From: Anaerolineae bacterium
GTDB taxonomy: Bacteria; Chloroflexota; Anaerolineae; Aggregatilineales; J027
DNA: 43,057 bases
Reading direction: 5' to 3'
NCBI GenBank assembly: GCA_019913005.1
Contig: JAIOHL010000320.1
Span: 1-43,057 of the forward strand
Under the pieces are notes generated by a model, which did not search any database, was not told the origin of the DNA, and saw nothing but the letters and a program-made list of their open reading frames with translations. The position numbers were made by a program, and so were the translations under genes. The first letter of the stretch is position 1. Each line of letters begins with the position of its first letter. Shown here piece by piece: positions 18,301 to 25,627 of this stretch.

Positions 18301-19413
18301 GGTTTGTTATTCCTGCCTGCCGTTCTATTGGTGACATTGGTCATGGGGGTCTTTGGGGAATATCGTGTCTTGATTGCCGCCCTACCCCTCTTTGCGTGGT
18401 GCATTTTCCTATTCTTGCTGCCGGGTCAAAGTGCCATCGAACGTGCCATCTACACCATTGCTGCCCTCGCCCTCGCCTTAACGATGGCCGTAGAACTCGT
18501 GGTACTCGAAGGCGATATTGGTCGTCAGAATACGGTCTTTAAGTTTTATATTCAAGCGTGGTTGCTGTTTAGTATCGCCTGCGGGGTGGGATTGGCATGG
18601 CTCATCCGGGCCGCCGAACAATGGAGCATTCCGATACGCGGAGTCTGGCAAACGGCGACAGCTACCCTGTTAAGTATCGCCCTGCTCTATCCCATTATGG
18701 CAACCCAAGCCCGTTTCCTTGACCGTATGAACGCGAAGGAAACCCCGCTGACCCTTGATGGCATGGCCTATATGGAAGTCGCCCCACATGGCGAATATGC
18801 CGACCCGCAAGATCAAACCACCAGCGTTTGGTTTAATCTCAGCGGCGACTATGAATTGATTCGCTGGATGCAGGACAATGTACGGGGCACGCCTACCATT
18901 ATTGAAGCGCAACTCAGCGAATATCGCTGGGGCAGTCGTGTCAGCATCTATACAGGCCTCCCCACCATCTTGGGCTGGAATTTCCACCAACGTCAGCAGC
19001 GCAACATCAACCTGCTCAACAACATGGTCTGGAATCGTGCCAACAATGTGCAGGCGTTTTATACCACCACCGACATTCAAACGGCGTGGGATTTGATCCG
19101 CTTCTATAAAGCCGAGTATATTGTGGTCGGTACATTGGAGCGCATTCAATACCGCGACTTCCGCACCGACCCTGATGGCACCTTCCAGCAACATCAAGCG
19201 CCGGGGATTGCCAAGTTTGACACAATGGTAGAAATGGGCCTGCTCGAAGTTGTTTATGAAAATCCGGTGTGTGTCATGCCCGATATTCGAGATGTTGAAA
19301 AATGCCCACCGGAACGCATCAGCACCGACAAAATCTATCGCGTCATATCCGATGTTCGCACCGTTTTAGATTTACCCGCCAATCAACAAATTTTTGGCAA
19401 GGTCACACCCTAA
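12301..19413 (+). CDS. Giant fusion protein: GT39-like module, beta-sandwich repeats and Chlor_Arch_YYY (DUF2298) module
   Basis: 2370 residues. Residues 1-75 are acidic and soluble. About 75-785 form a GT-C-like module with a WDDYTHLHPDER loop (Asp99/Asp100 and Asp107/Glu108) after the first helix. About 790-1330 are hydrophilic and presumably outside; they include two copies of a unit opening with GDPxxDPDPE (854-863 and 1011-1020). About 1335-2370 are the YYY module, with a GEKPMDFAYLNGI segment, the hallmark YYYWG at 1498-1502, an ADLHAHM segment, an NTVFKFYIQAW segment and a soluble end. The YYY family is known from Chloroflexi and some archaea and has no established biochemical role. 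The gene lies seven bases after the previous one and two bases before the next, which encodes a second YYY module. The whole frame is intact. Confidence 0.85.
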   Translation: MTDAENRFPDTIETSPGLEPDLEPDTPSPESTSDEGDGASIATPQFDYHEASTSEKAALARRYEWGIAKIPWADVFCALVLVALMAGGYWMRSVGRNWDDYTHLHPDERFLTQVASEIHSDSPLRLSQGDTIAAKAACDKKYPLPPADVLNAMSPADQAEAYAEAGKGGYFDTACSNLNPHNVGYGFYVYGEFPTFNTRIWAEIYNDLTGESWWTSYNAVQLVGRAASSVADTLTILLIFLIGARLFNRWVGLFAAGFYAFAAFPIQQSHFWTADVFTSFWVVLTIYFAVLVMDNSSAYRQRFAALSWVVGGITIWIWEIVNQQANIKGVDALVHYDTEFYVPLLVYVAVLLVMGFVSSLAAEQRRTGLEAATFAISVILLFILAASGIIGWFGAIATAFVALVLMLLWISGLHTLGGYTGFWTWIAAAYGLWVFDGLAHYDQPTLTPLAVYLVFFVILAFISSIIRQLKPASTQYPAHLVIIIFLLVLLAVWSAAALIDGTISVEGFFASLVLGTIIAGANVAGLQDYAGFGLAFGASLAGRVNVAPLLGLVLLAVIIRGLFTIDRRALHFERQQQIARLMVGLIITAVLTIAAFRVLQPHAFNGPHIYNLSINSYWQDDLSEVRGQVSGKSDSPPNHQWANRVPYLFPLQNIVLYGLGVLLGLSAVVGVIWAVVNILRRQPNWTRVAIPVAWAVVYFAYFGKNWVTTMRYFLPIYAVLTLMASWALWEAITISYRRLKIKPTTLRRLAFGLSTLTLAIVTGYTAVYGYAFTSIYRHQLTRVSASQYFQEFVPGDFGLWVKRSDGSERMINVGIYPSALFPQIAHIADGESMTVEIAPEINSELVSVVLHRLGDPNRDPDPELVSVQIWSKDTVQGRVLLGEKTINADLNAAGGDFGTEYSLEFTPPLILAATLDSVTPITYEVVITAEQGGPIMLSANISDPILPINPSHISMYLRDPIADSLNIQELDLPVLDELSNVAYFTAGSRQEYSFISNSNGVIDRIEMPHVGDPIADPDPETMRVLLVDDLTGLQTGGQVTGDFNMVQDGLRTFGVPATIEFAEPFPVIKGNVYKLVVMPDDFLGIFGQVVVTELPWDDPVPTKVCPLPSDIEFSKDNASGLCDITDAGIDPYGSHYLGVETHIGEWDDVEQKRDLLLHYLNIGDYFTVSSNRFYDTLSRIPSRWPMTNRYYEALFSGELGLELVESFTSYAKVGPFEWPDEVLPTDNDWPPNWRNEFEAEEAFHVYDHPAVFIFRKTSEYSPEKAAEILDVELRRADQAYGALLTDAEPINIIKWDAFDATQSPTALQIPQFQQETQREGGTWSEMFNRDSILNKYQVVGLIAWWLLMVAVGWMVLPMLALLFPGLPDRGFGVGKLLGWILVAWASWFTSSLGIRTWNQSGLLALLLILALINAGIAFWKRHELLEFIWERRRHLLIVEGISLALFLLLIGVRLGNPDLWHQNLGGEKPMDFAYLNGILRSTTFPPIDPWFTGGYINYYYWGWVLVGAPIKALGIVPTIGYNFAVPTIFAMTGIGAFSVAYNLVHWNNERHRQEPKSREAHGPLGNAYIAGVTALMLTVLLGNLDTVRVFGNAVAQQGGWKGPQILSTVRYNKAVSEFEEENGRLPDPEEDKDLREAADNYNLLDEIKFEFDKASSWLDGFQEGLPDILDGKPLPMASNRWYWGPTRVIGDLPEQRGHNAINEMPYFTFLYADLHAHMVAMPMTLLVLLLVLGEIFGAGRGLRGPITSVFAMLLLGLVVGLLKPTNTWDWPTYMGITVAGLTFAAWLGQGRLRGEGEPVAFYYRLRRLLDLRNMLSLWPLLLVIPMGMMLRSGLYLYQNRSYENKLQQGFVPTHCQNLPEDILQSQIPPACDGLLKPEITVNSIAMWGIGAVGLVIVLYIAAMVLMGNRFDRRGILGWIGSLVAFGAFSLIAIYPYERFFATAYGKILPWESDKTPLWAYVDIHGVFLFIIFSLLMWQTIRWLKSHKVGELRQYGLAALGGLLFLPAVLLVTLVMGVFGEYRVLIAALPLFAWCIFLFLLPGQSAIERAIYTIAALALALTMAVELVVLEGDIGRQNTVFKFYIQAWLLFSIACGVGLAWLIRAAEQWSIPIRGVWQTATATLLSIALLYPIMATQARFLDRMNAKETPLTLDGMAYMEVAPHGEYADPQDQTTSVWFNLSGDYELIRWMQDNVRGTPTIIEAQLSEYRWGSRVSIYTGLPTILGWNFHQRQQRNINLLNNMVWNRANNVQAFYTTTDIQTAWDLIRFYKAEYIVVGTLERIQYRDFRTDPDGTFQQHQAPGIAKFDTMVEMGLLEVVYENPVCVMPDIRDVEKCPPERISTDKIYRVISDVRTVLDLPANQQIFGKVTP
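14860..15360 (+). repeat. Duplicated soluble unit inside the giant YYY protein
   Basis: The encoded motif GDPNRDPDPE (DNA from 14860) recurs as GDPIADPDPE (DNA from 15331), 157 residues apart. Each is preceded by a hydrophobic strand and followed by a VQIW or VLLVDD strand and a Gly/Asn-rich segment. This looks like two diverged copies of a beta-sandwich of about 155 residues in the extracytoplasmic part of the protein. The outer borders of the two copies were not defined. Confidence 0.55.
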
Positions 19414-19415
19414 AA

Positions 19416-22400
19416 ATGGCACAAATTCAGCAATCAACTTCATCGCGCCGTAACTCCAGCGCATTCAACCCACTTTGGCTGTTATGGCTCATTCCAGCAG
19501 CAGCAGTAGTCGTGTCTATCGCCAACTATTTTGGCTGGTTCTATTTCGATGGCGTCATTCCCAAATTTGACAGCCTGCGCTGGGAATTATTCACCGATTG
19601 GGCCGGACGCGAACTTGGTGACGTGCTGGTCTGGTGGCTGCTGGTGACGTTAGCTGGCGCGGCAGTGTTCCCTTTGATGTTCCGCCTCATGCCCGGTCTC
19701 TCCGATAGGGGCTACACATTGGCGCGGGCCGCTGGTTTGATGCTGATCGGTTATATTTTCTGGTTTCTTGCCAGTATCGGTGTCCTCCGTAACGAAGTTG
19801 GCGGGATGGTTTTTGCATGGATTGTGGTCATTGTCTTAAGTTTAGTTGCATGGTTTCGCGGATCAGATTGGCCTGCGCGGGCGGAATTCAGTGCATGGCT
19901 ACGCGAACACCTGCCCTTGATTATTTTCACCGAAGTGCTGTTCCTCGGCGCGATGATTATTTGGGCCTTTGTGCAAGCCCATAACCCCGAAATTACCTCC
20001 ACCGAAAAACCGATGGAGATGGCTTTTATCAACGGCGTCCGCAACTCTGCCACCTTCCCACCCAAAGACCCTTGGATGGCGGGCTATGCCATCAGCTACT
20101 ATTATTTTGGCTATGTCATCACCGCCTCCCTTGCCGATTTAAGCGGCGTGACTACGGGAATCGCCTTCAAATTGGTCAACCCGCTGTTGTTTGCCATGAC
20201 CCTCACCGGAATTTTTGGCATCACCTATAATCTCGTTCGGGCGGGTGGTCATTTACGCACATGGCGCGTGGGTAATCGTCACGCCGCCCTTGCCACAGGC
20301 CTATTAGCCGCGTTTTTCATTACCATCATGGGCAATTTAGGCACGCTGTTGGTTGAAATGCCCTATCGCGGGTACACCGCCGAAACGCCGATTATCAAAG
20401 ATGTGGTAAACGCCGATTATTTCGATTTTTGGGATGTGCGGGATCGTACCGGGCCATTCATGGTGCAAAACGTCACCGACCCCCAAACAGGCTTGCCGGC
20501 TGTGCATCTGCTCGATACCGATACCTATGTCAGCCCCGAAGACCCAGTGACACAGGGCTATAATTTTGCCCCTGACGATGACCGTGATGGTATTCCCAAT
20601 TGGGATGATACCGATGATGCCGAACTCGAGGAAGCGGGCAATAAGTGGGAATTTTGGTGGTGGTTTAAACAAAGCCGCCTTATTTATGACAAAAAATTCA
20701 GCGGTGGTTACGAAGAAGCTATCACCGAATTTCCTCAGTTCAGCTTTATCTTGGGTGATAATCACCCGCATGTCTTGGCCCTGCCCTTCACCCTCCTAAT
20801 CATTGGCCTAGCCACCAGCCTTGCCATGCGGCCCACCAAACTCGCCGATTGGGAAATCTTCCTTTACGGTGTATTTTTCGGCGGCATTGTCTTTATGAAT
20901 GCGTGGGATGCCCTCTATCTTGGCCTCTTAATCGGGGCGGAGGCACTGCGCCGCTTAATGCACAATGGCACCGGCAGTTTAAACGGCTTTGGTGAATTGG
21001 GCCGCGTCATCACCCTAGAGACGCGCCGCAAACAAAATCTCTATCTGGTCGGGCCAGTGTTTATCGCCCTCATGTTGCTTTTCGCCACCTCCGATACATT
21101 GGGCGATGGCTTATCTATCGGCGAAATCCTCATCGGTCTGATATTGGTCGCCCCCGTTACCCTGATTGTCAATTGGGCTTTAGATGACAACGATTGGGGG
21201 TCAGTGGTTCGGCTCGGTGGGTCACTGATGATTTTGTTTGTCCTGTTCTATCTGCCATGGCTGGTCAGTTTCACCAGTCAATCGCAGGGCATGTCGGTCA
21301 ATTTGATTTATCCCACCCGTTCCCAACAGCTATTTTTGCAATTCGGCATTTTCGGCCTGCTGATTTTGCCCTTCATTCTCCAGCAAATGGGACGAGCGGG
21401 GCGGCGCATTCGGTACGGCGCGGTGATCGGGTTAATCTTGCTCGGTTTGATCTTTGCCATTGGTGTCCCATTGTTCTCTGCTTATATTGTGGATAGTCGC
21501 ACCTGCCCCCTGCAAAAAGGTCAAGAAGGACTCATCGGGACACTTGCCGAACCCGCCCGTTCCAATTGCCAAGCACGCTTTCGGCTGTTTAGTGAGCTAC
21601 GCGATGATAATGAAATCCGCCAAGTCAAACTTTTGGGGCAGGACTTAGGCGAACTCTCCAAGACACGCTTGACCCTCTATACCGTCTATCAGCGCCGACT
21701 TGGAGCAGTCATTGGTCAATTGGCACTTCTGACCATCGCCGCCATCATCATGATGCGCCTGTTTGCCCGCAATCTGAACTCCCATGACACCGATAAACCT
21801 ACCCCGATTATTGATTACAGCCCCGGCACTGGGGTCGCCCTCTTGCTCATTGCGATGGGCGTGGTCACGACCTTTGTTCCCGATGTCATCTACCTGATTG
21901 ACAACTTCGGCAACCGCATGAACACCATCTTTAAGCTCTACTATCAAAGTTGGGCCTTGTTCAGCATCGGCGCGGCCTACGCGATCTTTGCCGTTTTGAA
22001 CGGCGCTCCCAATCGAGCCGATGAGGAAAATCGCATTGCCCCGGTGTCCATTTTTGTGCTGCGCGGGGTCTATGTGGTAGGGCTGCTCTATCTTTTGTGG
22101 GGGGGGGCGCTGTATCCTTATTATGTGGTACGGTCACGGGCACTATACGAAACGAATTTGGATGACCAATTGGCGATGATTGAGGATTGCCGAGCCGTCG
22201 GTGCAACCGATTGCCCCGGCGTTCCAAAAATCTCGCTGGATGCTGGCCCAACCATCATACAGGCGATTGGAACAGACGAATGGAAACTCATCAACGAATG
22301 TTTTATGAATCTCGAACCCCGCAAAAATGAGGCGGTTTTGGTTGAGACCCCCGGCGGCGGCTACACTGCCCATCTAGGCCGAGTCAGCATGTTGACGGGC

Positions 22401-22691
22401 ATCCCCACCTTGCTCGGTTGGGACAATCATGAACGACAGTGGCGTGGCGATACCTACGACGATGTGGCGGGCAATCGTGAAGGCGATATTTTTACCCTCT
22501 ACACCACTGAGGATTGGAACGCCGCGCAGGATATTATAGATAAATACGGCATTGATTATGTTATGGTCGGCAATTCGGAGTTTAATACCTATGGCGGTCA
22601 AGACTCCAACGGCCTCAGCAAATTTAGCGAACTTTTAGACCCGGTTTGTCACGAAGGCAGTGTGGCCCTCTATCGGGTCAGTGCGGAATAG
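19416..22691 (+). CDS. Chlor_Arch_YYY (DUF2298) membrane protein, single-module form
   Basis: 1091 residues from the ATG at 19416, two bases after the preceding stop. The frame is open further upstream, but that part only overlaps the previous gene. The hallmark YYYFG is at residues 228-232, within a TEKPMEMAFING ... TFPPKDPWMAGYAISYYYFGY stretch that parallels the end of the preceding giant protein. Other shared landmarks are PGLSDRGY near the start, NTIFKLYYQSW, and the late TGIPTLLGWDNHERQWRG segment. Many membrane helices are present. A hydrophilic insert at about 386-401 reads DDDRDGIPNWDDTDD and resembles a thrombospondin type 3 calcium-binding repeat. Function is unknown; context suggests surface-glycan assembly. 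It and the upstream YYY module look like tandem duplicates. Confidence 0.85.
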   Translation: MAQIQQSTSSRRNSSAFNPLWLLWLIPAAAVVVSIANYFGWFYFDGVIPKFDSLRWELFTDWAGRELGDVLVWWLLVTLAGAAVFPLMFRLMPGLSDRGYTLARAAGLMLIGYIFWFLASIGVLRNEVGGMVFAWIVVIVLSLVAWFRGSDWPARAEFSAWLREHLPLIIFTEVLFLGAMIIWAFVQAHNPEITSTEKPMEMAFINGVRNSATFPPKDPWMAGYAISYYYFGYVITASLADLSGVTTGIAFKLVNPLLFAMTLTGIFGITYNLVRAGGHLRTWRVGNRHAALATGLLAAFFITIMGNLGTLLVEMPYRGYTAETPIIKDVVNADYFDFWDVRDRTGPFMVQNVTDPQTGLPAVHLLDTDTYVSPEDPVTQGYNFAPDDDRDGIPNWDDTDDAELEEAGNKWEFWWWFKQSRLIYDKKFSGGYEEAITEFPQFSFILGDNHPHVLALPFTLLIIGLATSLAMRPTKLADWEIFLYGVFFGGIVFMNAWDALYLGLLIGAEALRRLMHNGTGSLNGFGELGRVITLETRRKQNLYLVGPVFIALMLLFATSDTLGDGLSIGEILIGLILVAPVTLIVNWALDDNDWGSVVRLGGSLMILFVLFYLPWLVSFTSQSQGMSVNLIYPTRSQQLFLQFGIFGLLILPFILQQMGRAGRRIRYGAVIGLILLGLIFAIGVPLFSAYIVDSRTCPLQKGQEGLIGTLAEPARSNCQARFRLFSELRDDNEIRQVKLLGQDLGELSKTRLTLYTVYQRRLGAVIGQLALLTIAAIIMMRLFARNLNSHDTDKPTPIIDYSPGTGVALLLIAMGVVTTFVPDVIYLIDNFGNRMNTIFKLYYQSWALFSIGAAYAIFAVLNGAPNRADEENRIAPVSIFVLRGVYVVGLLYLLWGGALYPYYVVRSRALYETNLDDQLAMIEDCRAVGATDCPGVPKISLDAGPTIIQAIGTDEWKLINECFMNLEPRKNEAVLVETPGGGYTAHLGRVSMLTGIPTLLGWDNHERQWRGDTYDDVAGNREGDIFTLYTTEDWNAAQDIIDKYGIDYVMVGNSEFNTYGGQDSNGLSKFSELLDPVCHEGSVALYRVSAE

Positions 22692-22702
22692 GATTGTTTT
22701 GC

Positions 22703-24991
22703 ATGGAAGTCCCCATGAATTTAGAATCCCGTCCTACCGTCAGCGGAATACGCCTCAATATTTCCGGTGAAGTGCTGATCTATCTCGCCCTGCTGCTTAT
22801 GGCGGGTGCGCTACGCCTGATCTCCCTCGATCACGCCCCCTTGACCAACCGTGAGGCCCATGACGCTCTTGCCGCCTTACGCTTGGTCAATACGCGCGTG
22901 CCGGGGGACGCGGTGGTCGCCGACAGTCCCACGATGGCCTTTGTCAATATGCTCCTGTTTATTTTCTTGGGCAATGCCGACAGCGTGGCTCGCTTGGGTA
23001 CAGCCATCGTCGGCACATTATTGGTCTTAGGCCCACTCTTGTGGCGAGGCTTTTTAGGGCGTGTCACGGCATTGAGCTTCGCACTCTTGCTGACCTTTTC
23101 CCCAGTGGCAATGGCGGCTTCCCGCACAATGGGCGCGGCGACATGGACAATGGCAACGGTGTTTATCGGCGGCTGGTGTCTCTGGCAGTATATCCAGACC
23201 CGCAGCAATGCCTATGCCATCAGCGCGACAATGGCAGGCAGCGCGATTTTGCTCCTCACCGAAACGACAGGCATCGTGACTGCCATCGGTCTAGTATGTG
23301 GCTTGGCGCTGGCCCTGTGGTCATCCCGTAATCTAATTTCGGAAACCGACGCCAAAACGCCCGTCGAGACCCTGCGCGAAATTTCCAAATCATGGCCTTT
23401 GGTTGAAGGGCTAATGGGCGCATTAGCCTTAGTGCTGGTGGTCGGTACGGCACTGTTTTTCGCCCCATCCGGCCTGACCGCTACGGGCAACACCATCAGC
23501 CAATTTATTGACGGTATCAACCAGCGCACGGAAGGTGTCCCGTATCCTTACGCTTTTGTCGTCAGCCTACGTTATGATCTCGGCCTTGTCCTGTTTGGCT
23601 TGGTCGGCCTCTATTTCGCCTTGAGTGAGGGCAATTTCCTAACCCGCTTTTTTGCTGGTTGGTTCATGTGGGCCATTCTCGCCGCCATCCTCTACCCCGG
23701 CGCAACGCCTGATGCCGCCTTGTGGATTACCATGCCCGCCGCTGGCTTGGGGGCGTTTATCATCACCCGCATGTGCCACAGCGCCCAAACGGGTTATTGG
23801 ATTGTGCCCAATTGGGGCATCCCGGCTCATGCCATCGGGGTAGCGCTCTTACTGACAGCCCTCTCAGTGAATGGCTTGGTCGTGGGGCGTGCTTTACAGC
23901 GCGAAGCCTTCCCCGGCAATTATAAACCCATCAATTTTACTGCCACCGAAAAATCACAGGGAACACTGACTTCTGGCGCACGCATCGGCTCCTTTTACGA
24001 TCCCCAAAATTCACTCAGTACCTTCCCACTGTACGTCACGGTTCAGCCAACCGCGCTGGTGGTGCAGATTTGGCGCCTCGATGGCAACATCGCCCCCCAG
24101 CTAACCGTCTTGGACGAAAACCAGCAGGTCATCTATGGCCCATTTGCCTATCCCCAAGACAGCGGGAAAGGCATTGTTGAGCGCTTAGATTTACCCACAG
24201 GCACTTATTTTCTAAATGTTTCGCCTTCCACTGAGACTCTAAACGAACGTGGGCAATATCTGGTCATGACCTATCCCGCCGATTACAAAGAACGGGATAG
24301 CTTCTATTTGGATATTCCCTATATCCTTGCCACGTTCCGCATTTTGCAGGCCAATCCCCCCCTGCCTGTCACCGCGCCGCTGGTGTTGTTGTTCTCTCTC
24401 CTCCTGCTGATTATTCTATTTTTCTTGGTAGGTAGTCTATGGGGCAGCCGAGCCGCGTGGCGTGGATTGGGTTTAGGCATGTTGGCCTATTTCAGTCTGT
24501 ACGGTATTGGATTAGGTTGGCAGGCCAGTGTCACTTTTGCCGAAGACCCCCGTGAACTGTGGCAAAGCCGCGACACCGCCGTGAATTATGACGCGCTGGT
24601 GGACACCTTGAAATTTATGTCTCGTCAGGATAACGGTGAAGAATATCGTATTGACATCACCGCCCAAGCGCCGGATGATGGTGCATTAGCATGGGCGCTG
24701 CGTAATTTTGAACGAACCCAGTTCGTCGAAGGCATAGGCATCGAAATTAACTCCGCCGTTGTCATCGCGCCCCCCACTCCAACCGGGCAACCGTTGGACA
24801 TCGGTGCGGATTATGTGGGCCAAGATGTCATCCTGACCCGCCATTACGAACTCAGTTGGCTCAATTGGGTGGATGCCCTCGGTTGGCTGACCCTACGCGA
24901 AACCCGTTATCCAACCGTGCCAGATCAAAAGATGATGTTATGGGTACGTAAAGATGTGTATGGGGTGGATGAAGTCCTGACCAGCCAGTGA
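22703..24991 (+). CDS. GT39-like membrane protein with an inserted PPC-like beta-sandwich
   Basis: 762 residues from the ATG at 22703; an ATG at 22715 with GGAAG five bases upstream is an equally good start. After the first helix, the loop HAPLTNREAHDALAALRL occupies the place of the GT-C catalytic loop, but with only one Glu and a downstream Asp, so activity is uncertain. About ten helices follow up to residue 405. Residues about 420-530 form a soluble domain with VVQIWRLDGNIAPQLTVLDE and LPTGTYFLNVSP strands, resembling a PPC domain. Two more helices (about 550-600) and a soluble C-terminal region of about 150 residues follow. It starts 11 bases after the YYY gene, so it is probably in the same transcript. 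It may be a glycosyltransferase or an accessory subunit of the YYY proteins. Confidence 0.75.
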   Translation: MEVPMNLESRPTVSGIRLNISGEVLIYLALLLMAGALRLISLDHAPLTNREAHDALAALRLVNTRVPGDAVVADSPTMAFVNMLLFIFLGNADSVARLGTAIVGTLLVLGPLLWRGFLGRVTALSFALLLTFSPVAMAASRTMGAATWTMATVFIGGWCLWQYIQTRSNAYAISATMAGSAILLLTETTGIVTAIGLVCGLALALWSSRNLISETDAKTPVETLREISKSWPLVEGLMGALALVLVVGTALFFAPSGLTATGNTISQFIDGINQRTEGVPYPYAFVVSLRYDLGLVLFGLVGLYFALSEGNFLTRFFAGWFMWAILAAILYPGATPDAALWITMPAAGLGAFIITRMCHSAQTGYWIVPNWGIPAHAIGVALLLTALSVNGLVVGRALQREAFPGNYKPINFTATEKSQGTLTSGARIGSFYDPQNSLSTFPLYVTVQPTALVVQIWRLDGNIAPQLTVLDENQQVIYGPFAYPQDSGKGIVERLDLPTGTYFLNVSPSTETLNERGQYLVMTYPADYKERDSFYLDIPYILATFRILQANPPLPVTAPLVLLFSLLLLIILFFLVGSLWGSRAAWRGLGLGMLAYFSLYGIGLGWQASVTFAEDPRELWQSRDTAVNYDALVDTLKFMSRQDNGEEYRIDITAQAPDDGALAWALRNFERTQFVEGIGIEINSAVVIAPPTPTGQPLDIGADYVGQDVILTRHYELSWLNWVDALGWLTLRETRYPTVPDQKMMLWVRKDVYGVDEVLTSQ

Positions 24992-25012
24992 GGGATTCAG
25001 CGCTCCACTGTG

Positions 25013-25018
25013 TATTAT
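25013..25018 (+). promoter_or_regulatory. Possible -10 element just upstream of the ECF sigma gene
   Basis: TATTAT lies only seven bases before the ATG at 25026, in an AT-rich patch (TGTATTATAAAAATT) that stands out from its surroundings. No Shine-Dalgarno sequence precedes the ATG and no good -35 is visible. If used, the transcript would be leaderless or nearly so. Tentative. Confidence 0.25.
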
Positions 25019-25025
25019 AAAAATT

Positions 25026-25625
25026 ATGGACACAAAACACGACGACCCAATTCTCAATCCGTTGATGACCCGCATTCAACGCGGCGACCAAACGGCCTGC
25101 ACCGACCTGTATGACCTATATGCGCCGGGTGTCTATCGCTTGGCCTATAGCGTCTTGCTGCATCGTCAGGATGCGGAAGATGTAGTACAAGAAGTGTTTG
25201 TCTATGTCTTTCGCAATCTCAAATTGTATGATCCCAATCGGGGTCAATTCCGCACATGGCTTTATACGATTACCATCAGTCGCTGCCGCAATGCCCGCCG
25301 CCGCAAGATGCTGCCCACCGTCGCCCTAAGCGATTTATTATTGCTCGGCCTTGAACCGCACGGGCCAGAAAGCGAAAATCCAGAGGCCGCCAGTCTGCGT
25401 GAGGACGCCAACCGCGTCTTGGCCCAAGCCCTCAAAACGCTTTCATCCCGTCTGCGTGAAGCCGTCGCCTTGCGTTATGGGCAGGGATTGACCTATCGTG
25501 AAATGGGCGAAATTCTGAACATCCCGCCAAAAACCGCTGAGTCGCGCATTCGTTTGGCTCATGAAGCCCTCCGCAGTGCGATGCAGCCGAATGATATTGC
25601 ATTACTAGAGGAATTTTTAGGATAG
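25026..25625 (+). CDS. ECF-type RNA polymerase sigma factor (sigma-70 family)
   Basis: 199 residues. Region 2 spans about 24-93, with DAEDVVQEVF (49-58, the core-binding helix) and the FRTWLYTITISRCRNARRR segment for -10 recognition. Region 4 spans about 134-186, with the LSSRLREAVALRYGQGLTYREMGEILNIPPKTAESRI helix-turn-helix. Regions 1 and 3 are absent, as in ECF factors. It is followed two bases later by a membrane-anchored putative anti-sigma factor, the standard arrangement for signalling across the membrane. Position between the YYY/GT-C genes and the Agl23-like gene suggests control of envelope glycan genes, but no target promoter can be proven here. Confidence 0.93.
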   Translation: MDTKHDDPILNPLMTRIQRGDQTACTDLYDLYAPGVYRLAYSVLLHRQDAEDVVQEVFVYVFRNLKLYDPNRGQFRTWLYTITISRCRNARRRKMLPTVALSDLLLLGLEPHGPESENPEAASLREDANRVLAQALKTLSSRLREAVALRYGQGLTYREMGEILNIPPKTAESRIRLAHEALRSAMQPNDIALLEEFLG

Positions 25626-25627
25626 CT

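Noticed and set aside
19302-19415. Upstream extension of the second YYY gene into the end of the giant YYY gene
   Set aside because: The extension overlaps real coding sequence and shows no membrane or family character; the ATG at 19416 is two bases after the previous stop.
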